NCBI GenBank assembly: GCA_030668165.1
Contig: DAOUUM010000225.1
Coordinates: forward strand, 1 to 5,523
Length of the DNA: 5,523 nucleotides
Direction of reading: 5' to 3'
Source of the DNA: Candidatus Heimdallarchaeota archaeon
GTDB taxonomy: Archaea > Asgardarchaeota > Heimdallarchaeia > Heimdallarchaeales > Kariarchaeaceae
Positions 1 through 5,523 of the stretch are shown in pieces. Positions within the stretch are counted from its first letter, which is position 1; the number at the start of each line of letters is the position of its first letter. The translations under genes and the position numbers were made by a program. A model generated the notes under the pieces. That model worked only from the letters and a program-made list of their open reading frames with translations, was not told the DNA's origin and searched no databases.

Positions 1-3000
1 AGAAATAGTGATGGGATAGTCAGGATGAAGATTGATATTGGTAGGGCAATTTTGATGTCGTACCATGCCCAAGAAAAGATCAAGTTGAGGTGAATTTGCT
101 ATGCTATCAGATATGATATTCTTAAAAATAACTGTCAACCAATCCTCGGTTACTACACTACCAGTGCTAGGATGTTGGAATAACAAATTCGTCCATCCAG
201 TCTCATCAAGTTTTCTAAACATATCTGCCAATCTCTCGTCCCCATTCTCTTGTGCTAGTAAATCTAGGGCAAAAGAAGTGAGCTTATATGTGTCGTCGTC
301 AATAATTTTGATTAGATCTTTATCAACCCAGTCTTTAATCGTATTTCTAGACCAAAGTGCCGGTCCATCAACAAGATTCATATTATCATCAACTATTCCA
401 AACATTTTCTTTAATCTATCAGTGAGAGTGGCATGGACACCAAATGATGCAATTTGTTCACGTCCATCAACCTTAAACCTGAATAATTGTTGTACCGGGC
501 CGATATTTGGGCCTTCATCCATTACAACAAGACCTGGTATTTTATTGAAGAAATTCCTGACCTCAGAAGAAGCCGAATCTCTCCAATTAATGATGAACGA
601 AAATACTTTACCTTTACTCGTTGTGATTGTGTGTTGAATACCCTTATTCTTGCCTTTGACAATATTTGTCGAATGACTGATACCATATTTTTGAACATTC
701 TTGGGATCAGCGTAAAAGGCTATGATGGAAATTATATCTTGCTGGGCCTTATTATGTCTAATAGCATTTAGGACTGTCGAGTTATCATTACTAATAATCT
801 GATTATTGTGTCTTATTTCAATGTAATCCTCCAAAACTCCAAAATATTGAGATCGAGAGGCTTTGGGATATAGAATATTATTATATTTCGAGGCTTGATT
901 AGCATTGTTAAGTAGATGCACTATTGAAGAATATCCAACACCCTTCTGAGGGTTAAAAGAGGATCTAAGGTATTTATTCCATTCCACATCACCTACAATT
1001 TCATTTAATTCCAGAAAGAGTTGGTCAGTCTTATCCGTATCTAATGTTCCTTCGAGATATGTTTTCAGGTAAAGAGGCTGTTGTCTGGTACCTGGACTCC
1101 TATCTAATATAGTACGCATAATTCCATTCAGATTTACACCACCGTCTTTATTGATGAAGTCTAAGAGGTTTTCATAGCTATTTCTTGCCCTCAGCAGATC
1201 TCCTTTCCCTACAGATCCAAGTGTGTATCTATCAATTACACCAATTATTGTGCCAAAATTGTCATTTCCAGTCATCATCAGTTCCACGTGATCATATGGC
1301 ATTAGATCATCCCTCTTATTGAGATAAATCGATATTGTCTCCTCAATATTATCTAGGTTATTCCGTGGAATAATCAATTGTAGAACCTTCATCTCTGGTA
1401 CGAACACAGGATCGTTAAAATTCTCTACAAAGTTTTCAGAATAAATCGAGGCAACTCCAAACCCCTTTGAATCCGGTCTGAACAATTTTTTCATCAATTT
1501 CCCCTGGAGAATCCGCAGCATTTCAATTGGCATTTTGTCGATGATATTAGATCTGAAAGCAATTAAATCTGTTTCAGATGTCATTAAGCCTGAAATGTAG
1601 TTTTTTAATTCAGTAGGATTTATTAATTCGTAAAAATCATTAAATTTTCTACTTAATTCAATAATATTTTGTTTCTCAGCCCATTCTGGTCTGACTCTGA
1701 CCACAAATAAATTGTCAACAATATCAATAATTAAACCTTTGGGGAGAACATCATTAGAGAATACACCTAGAGGATCTACTTGATATATATCCTTGGGTAA
1801 ACTTCCGATGATATCGGTATTGCCTGTGGTTGTAAGGTTGAGATTGATCACAGATTCAGAAAATCCTAACATGCCTTGATCGTTAGATTTCCAGAAAAGA
1901 TCAGGTTCAAAACTGAAAGGAATAACTTTATTTTTATCAATACATTCATCTTCCACATCGACACTAATCACGACATCTATGTTATGGATACCTGAACCCA
2001 TGTTGTAGATTGCTGGACTAGATAGGGTACCCGAATTAATTTGGTTCCATTTATCCAAACCAGTCCTCGCTGAAAGATCTGAAATAAAGCCTAAATTATT
2101 AGGACGAACGAAACTGCGACAAGAGGAGGCCATCTCATAGAGAATGATTTCATCCAGACGATTATTGAATTTATCGATGAATGCCCTCGCAAACTTGGAA
2201 GCAAGTTCTAATTGGTCAATATCTGTGATACCATATTTTGCCAAGGTAGTTCCATCTGAAATGACCACAGGGGTATCATCGATGTAATCTGCACCTATTA
2301 ACTTATTGAAGAAACAGGCAACAAGATTTGGGCTAGGAGAACCATCGGTCAATGTCAAGGACATCTCAGTATTAATACCTCCACTACCCAAAATTTTCTT
2401 AAAATCACGTTTGGTTTTGTCTAACATATCCACTCCGAACCCCTGACGAGATATTATTCTAGAATCAGGATCTGTAGTTCCAAATAGACTCATAATTCTG
2501 TTAGATCCCAAGTAATCTGACATGCCTGGCTCAATGATATTACCTATGTTGTCGGTTTCAGTGATGATTAGTGGATATATTATCTTCGCGTTTGAATTCA
2601 TAGTAGCTGGGTTGATTTCCTTGTACAACATCGAATCTCTGAGCTCTGCATTGTAAAATTTCTTCTCAATGACGGTGTTAGGACTAAAAACATCATTCAC
2701 ACCTTTCTTAATCCCTATTCCGATACCATCATTACCAACACTTATTCTCTCGTCAGCGAGGATGACATGATTTTGATTAGAGTATTTCAGTAATTTACTT
2801 GCATATTGCATGATTGTCTTTTTATCAAATGAAGTCATAATTTTGCTGAAATCGGTATGTATAAGCACAGAATAGACGTGTTCATAAATAAAATTCTGCA
2901 GTGGTTCAGCCATGTTATTAGATATTCCAGTCTTATCCCTTAACATATCCGGAGTATCGGAGAATAATTTATCTACAAAACCAGGAACACCCCTTTCTGC

Positions 3001-5523
3001 CTCTAATAGGACTTCCAAATACTCATCCCTTGAAATATCATCACTTAAACTTCTTAATTTGATAGAAACTTTATTAATTGCTGAGGCAAGCCCCTTAGGA
3101 TTTAATGCAATACCCAAAGCATACTGAGCAATATCAGAATCTATTAGAATATGTTTTGATATTATATCTCTGATCCTTGTTGAAACACCATTTACCTCCC
3201 TAATTGGAAGACCAAGGAATTGATCAAGCGAGATCTTATTCTCCCTGAATAAGTAAGAGAAGAAAACCATCTGGTTAAATTCCTCATTCAATATTTCTTT
3301 AAATGGTCGATCAATGTTCTGTTTATCAACACCTAATGTATGAGAAAATTGAATTTTACTAACACCGGATGCAGTACCTCCTAAGAAGGTAATTAGCCTA
3401 AGAAGGCGATCAACCCCAACACTACTGACGTATTGGGTGGCTGCAATCTCATCTATTCGTGGGGATGCAGTATTTACGAAAGTATTATAGCTTCCAATAG
3501 GGGGTGGATTCTGATTGGGGATTGGAACTGGTAATGTCTTCACCTGTGCCTTATTAGGTGCCATTTGGTCTATTTGATCAAATATATTCTCGATTAGTCT
3601 GTTAAGCCAAACGCTTGTGAAATGATCCAGATAATTTGGATTATCATGTAACCAGACACATGATCCATAGGGACCATAAACAAATCCCGGATTCATGGTA
3701 AGAATCTGCCCAATCTCATCTTTCATTTCAGTCTCATTCAGGGATGGAATATGAGCCAAGCTTTGTAATTGAGCAAACTGTACGAATAGATTATATCGTT
3801 CCGGATCTATATGTCGAATTGCATACAGATCATCAAAAGAATCGATGGGATATACCTTATCTTTCACTATCAAGGCATTATCGTCGTACCCATCAGGATA
3901 TTCGCTGTTTCTCATAAACTTCTTGAATACCATTTTAAAATTATTGGGGTCATAATCAGAATCATCTGAGACAGCATCCATTATATGCTTTCTGACCTGT
4001 TGTTTCAGAGTATCAATCTTATCAATTAGATCTTGAGACTTCTTTGTGGCAACTTTACTTCTAGATGATTTAGATGAAGGTGGACCAAAATAGGAATTTT
4101 TAGTTACAGAAGAACTGAAATATGACGGTACAGGCTTGGGCGAACCAAAGTATGAATTATTGGTTACAGATGAACTGAAATATGAGGGCATGGCCTTGGG
4201 AGGCCTAGCATAGGGATGATTGGTAATCTCAGAACTGAAAAATGAATACATTGCCTTGGGACGACTGGTATAGGAGTCTTTCTCGGAAGATTTTTCTTCC
4301 TCAGTATTCTCATCCACTAGTAATTGAATGGTCTGCTGTGATATTGCATGCATAATTTCTGAAATTACTTTTCTGTGCTGTTTTGTAGTGCTTCTTTTCT
4401 TATTATCTAATTCCCCTTCCTCTTTTTCATCCCCTTCAGCCTCTTCTTCTTCTATTTGTTCGGTATCCTCTTCACTGGTTTCTTCAGTCTCAGTTTCTGC
4501 AGCATTTTGCATATATCCATCAGAATAAGTTCTATTGGATATTTTAATTTCTGAAGCCCATTCACTTTCTTCCTCCTCCACTTTTTTATCAAGTACTGGA
4601 GCCTTGTCTTCAAAATCATTATTTTGATCTGTAATTTCCTGTTCATCCAGCAATACCGGATCATTATCCGATAGAACCCTTTCAAATTCTGTCTCTTTAT
4701 TGAAATATCCTGTTTTATTTGGTTCAAACGAAGGTTCATTATATTCTTGTGGAAGAATTGCGTTCTGTTCGGTATTAAGTATACTTAGATATTCCAGCTT
4801 GTCCATGACCTCCAGTATCTCATCAGATAGCATATAGTCCAATACCTCACCTGGATCTATCTCGGATACTTCATGCCAGTCTTCAGGTGTGATGAGTGGA
4901 TATTCATCATTCTCAGGTGCAAGCCTATTTGCATCCATTTTATTCTCAATTCGTTCACCAATACCATTGCTTCTATTTTCAGTTCCCGTTCTCCAGTAAT
5001 TAGTTGTGGCGATTGTATTCTCAAGATCTACAGTGATTTCCTTGACTCCAGATTTTAAATCATCATCGAGTTTTTCTCCTTCATATTCCCCACTGTATTT
5101 CTTATATATCATTTGTTTCAACTCATAAACATCTGCATCCCGCTTTTCTTGTAATTCTATTTCGGATAGTTCATCCTCTAACTCCTTCTCATTTCTAATA
5201 TAATTATCGGTGGACACCACACGATCAAGATCTACAACATGCGTATTTCTCCTATGATCCCCTACTATCTGATCTACGTCCTCTACAATTTCAGACGGAA
5301 TATCGAGTATAGGATATTCAGCATCAATATTTTGTATTTCAATGAGTTCATCAATAACTTCGTCCTCTACCTCAAGTTCAGCTTTGATGTAATTTGTGGT
5401 GCTAGTTGAGTTCGTAGGATCTACACTGATTTCCTTGAGTCCAGATTTTAGATCATCGAGTTTTTTTCCTTCATATTCCCCACTGTATTTCTCATATATC
5501 ATTTGTTTCAACTCATAAACATC
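1..5523 (-). CDS. Internal fragment of a giant protein of unknown function (1841 codons, both ends outside the window)
   Basis: Read from base 5523 to base 1, every one of 1841 codons is a sense codon, far beyond chance in AT-rich DNA. No start is assigned because the frame is already open at 5523 with no ribosome-binding context; no stop is reached by base 1. Fragment residues 1-496 are acidic, low in complexity and carry two kinds of internal repeat. Residues 497-1841 have globular composition with mixed alpha/beta patterning, only five Cys, no hydrophobic segment long enough for a membrane helix, and no recognised catalytic motif. A winged-helix-like stretch lies near residues 1700-1765. 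About 72% of Arg codons are AGA/AGG (hand count) and ATA is frequent, fitting a low-GC archaeon, an archaeal element, a large virus or a eukaryote. I do not recognise the family. A cytoplasmic scaffold or multi-domain role is possible but not shown. Confidence is high for coding, low for any function. Confidence 0.95.
229..420 (-). other. Winged-helix-like stretch near the end of the fragment (about residues 1702-1765)
   Basis: The order is a first helix TLTDRLKKMFGIVDD, a loop, a second helix around LWSRNTIKDWVDKDLI, then IKIIDDDTYKLTSFALDLLA. The pattern of helix, WVDKDLI, a short turn with paired acidic residues, then TYKLT leading into a helix, resembles the recognition helix, wing and following helix of archaeal MarR/ArsR-like winged helix-turn-helix proteins. 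A further helix (DERLADMFRKLDE) follows. In such proteins the fold binds DNA or mediates protein contacts. The match rests on pattern only; a winged helix at this place in a giant protein is more likely an interaction or DNA-docking module than a classical repressor. Confidence 0.45.
3481..3540 (-). other. Pro-rich hinge between two globular stretches (fragment residues 662-681)
   Basis: It encodes KTLPVPIPNQNPPPIGSYNT, with six Pro in 20 residues and no regular helix or strand pattern. It follows a helical stretch that ends in IFDQIDQMAPNKAQV and precedes another that begins near SPRIDEIAATQYV. It is best read as an extended linker separating two folded units, which makes it a useful domain boundary. 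Confidence 0.65.
4081..4278 (-). repeat. 60-bp tandem repeat encoding a 20-residue Pro/Ser/Tyr/Phe unit, three full copies plus a partial one
   Basis: The full units are 4201-4260 (PKAMYSFFSSEITNHPYARP), 4141-4200 (PKAMPSYFSSSVTNNSYFGS) and 4081-4140 (PKPVPSYFSSSVTKNSYFGP). A partial, more diverged unit at 4261-4278 encodes DSYTSR and aligns with the end of the unit. The period is exactly 60 bases, so the frame is kept. The two units nearest base 4081 match at about 48 of 60 bases by hand alignment; the third is more diverged. Aromatic residues (Tyr, Phe) at fixed spacing in a Ser/Pro background resemble a sticker-and-spacer disordered repeat or an array of short linear motifs. It lies just before the globular part, so it may act as a linker or a multivalent binding segment. 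No binding partner can be named. Confidence 0.95.
4369..4401 (-). other. Short basic patch after the acidic run (fragment residues 375-385)
   Basis: It encodes KKRSTTKQHRK: six Lys/Arg and one His in 11 residues, directly after the acidic run and before a possible helix (VISEIMHAISQQTIQLLVDE). In a eukaryotic or nuclear-virus protein this spacing could pass for a bipartite nuclear localisation signal. In an archaeon or bacterium it would more likely contact nucleic acid or pair with the acidic run. No choice can be made without knowing the host. Confidence 0.5.
4411..4500 (-). other. Glu-rich acidic run (fragment residues 342-371)
   Basis: Eighteen of 30 residues are Asp or Glu, including EEEE at residues 358-361, with Thr and Gly as the main spacers. 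It is followed within four residues by the basic patch at 4369-4401. Such runs are common in disordered linkers and in proteins that mimic nucleic acid charge or bind basic partners; the sequence does not decide between these. Confidence 0.85.
4996..5133 (-). repeat. Long in-frame repeat, copy B (46 codons)
   Basis: It encodes fragment residues 131-176, beginning DVYELKQMIYKKYSGEYEG and ending in ATTNY. It has one more Asp codon than copy A (three GAT in a row against two). Relative to copy A there are four amino-acid changes in the conserved core (Glu/Lys, Lys/Glu, Leu/Val and Ser/Thr) and one synonymous Leu change. The near-identity of the DNA, including synonymous sites, points to recent duplication or gene conversion rather than an old protein repeat. 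The sequence between the copies (residues 46-130) does not closely match what follows copy B, so only this segment was copied or homogenised. Confidence 0.92.
5389..5523 (-). repeat. Long in-frame repeat, copy A (45 codons, cut by window edge)
   Basis: It encodes fragment residues 1-45, beginning DVYELKQMIYEKYSGEYEG and ending in STTNY. The part at 5418-5523 aligns with 5025-5133 with five base mismatches and one 3-base gap; the 63 bases at 5461-5523 match 5071-5133 at 61 positions. Similarity fades towards 5389. The copy runs off the end of the window, so the repeat may be longer and further copies may follow. The two copies lie 390 bases apart, which keeps the reading frame. Lys/Glu and Tyr spacing suggests a charged amphipathic helix in the first 20 residues; this is inference. 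Confidence 0.92.

Larger units (their letters stand above)
1..4035 (-). other. Large globular part of the giant protein, no recognised family (fragment residues 497-1841)
   Basis: From QDLIDKIDTLKQQVRK at residue 497 onwards, composition becomes that of folded proteins, with hydrophobic residues spaced as in helices and strands. Recognisable sub-stretches include a Trp/Tyr/Pro-rich piece near residues 614-640 (FVYGPYGSCVW), a mostly helical stretch at about 700-930, a Gly-rich piece containing GNDGIGIGIKKG, and a beta/alpha piece at about 1378-1435 (KVLQLIIPRNNLDNIEETIS). Cys is rare and unpaired. I find no Walker A/B pair, metal-binding Cys/His cluster, protease or kinase motif. The region is long enough for several domains; boundaries are not clear from sequence alone except at the Pro-rich hinge and the winged-helix-like stretch. 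Confidence 0.7.
4036..5523 (-). other. Acidic, probably disordered, repeat-bearing arm of the giant protein (fragment residues 1-496)
   Basis: This part of the frame is dominated by Asp, Glu, Ser, Thr and Asn with scattered Lys, and has few hydrophobic clusters. It holds a duplicated 46-residue segment, a Glu-rich run at residues 342-371, a basic patch at residues 375-385 (KKRSTTKQHRK), a short possible helix at about 386-405, and a 20-residue tandem repeat at 416-481. It ends in a Ser/Lys-rich tail (PSSKSSRSKVATKKS) before the globular part begins. A weak second match, EYP followed by an acidic stretch, at residues 69-71 and 207-209 suggests the whole arm may be built of diverged units of about 130 residues. 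Disorder is inferred from composition. The arm continues beyond base 5523, so its full length is unknown. Confidence 0.75.

Noticed and set aside
101..637. Open frame of 178 codons on the + strand
   Set aside because: It lies wholly antisense to the continuous 1841-codon frame, has a Ser/Ile-rich shadow composition, and has no recognisable domain or convincing ribosome-binding site.
487..771. Open frame of 94 codons on the + strand
   Set aside because: It overlaps another antisense shadow frame and the real minus-strand coding frame; no family resemblance.
2912..3127. Open frame of 71 codons on the + strand
   Set aside because: Short, antisense to the main frame, Ser/Leu-rich shadow composition.
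3361..3420. GGTASGVSK as a P-loop (Walker A)
   Set aside because: Lys-Ser/Thr is not at the required position after the Gly, and no Walker B motif follows. The nearby-looking GSVGKGD around 1201-1230 fails for the same reason.
3361..3420. RLLRLITFLGGTASGV as a transmembrane helix
   Set aside because: Too short and interrupted by Arg; it fits an amphipathic or buried helix of a soluble domain.
4081..4278. The 60-bp repeats as a CRISPR array or iteron origin
   Set aside because: The units are directly adjacent with no spacers, diverge between copies, and keep the reading frame of the surrounding protein, so they are coding repeats.
4328..4528. Open frame of 66 codons on the + strand with a hydrophobic, Ser-rich product that could look like a membrane peptide
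   Set aside because: Its Ser/Phe/Leu-rich character is simply the complement of the Glu-rich acidic run encoded on the other strand.
4452..4739. Open frame of 95 codons on the - strand
   Set aside because: It is in a different frame inside the giant gene. Its Lys/Ile-rich product is the frame-shifted reading of the acidic arm.
4873..5058. Open frame of 61 codons on the + strand
   Set aside because: Antisense shadow overlapping the repeat-bearing arm; no coding evidence of its own.

Overview
The window is one uninterrupted open reading frame. Read on the minus strand, starting from base 5523, all 1841 codons are sense codons, and neither a start nor a stop lies inside the window. It is therefore an internal slice of one very large gene whose N-terminus lies beyond base 5523 and whose C-terminus lies beyond base 1. 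I checked the frame codon by codon: on the + strand in frame 1 there is no tta, cta or tca triplet anywhere. The frame has no ends here, so ORF finders that need a start or stop miss it and report only short shadow ORFs.

The encoded fragment has two parts. Residues 1-496 of the fragment (4036-5523) form a long acidic arm of low complexity that looks disordered. It carries a recently duplicated segment of about 46 residues (4996-5133 and 5389-5523), a Glu-rich run, a short basic patch, and a tandem array of 20-residue Pro/Ser/Tyr/Phe repeats with an exact 60-bp period (4081-4278). Residues 497-1841 (1-4035) have normal globular composition, with alternating predicted helices and strands and a Pro-rich hinge near residues 663-680. 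I recognise no enzyme motif or family there. Near the end is a stretch resembling a winged helix-turn-helix (about residues 1700-1765). I see no signal peptide, transmembrane segment, zinc ribbon or P-loop.

The host is uncertain. The DNA is AT-rich. By hand count about 50 of 70 Arg codons are AGA or AGG, and ATA is common for Ile. This fits a low-GC archaeon (for example an Asgard-type genome) or an archaeal giant extrachromosomal element, but also a large DNA virus or a eukaryote. Giant proteins with in-frame amino-acid tandem repeats in disordered regions are known from Borg elements of Methanoperedens and from other archaeal and bacterial giant genes. That parallel is inference only.

There are no RNA genes, promoters, terminators, insertion sequences, CRISPR arrays or non-coding stretches in the window. 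The whole 5.5 kb is coding.
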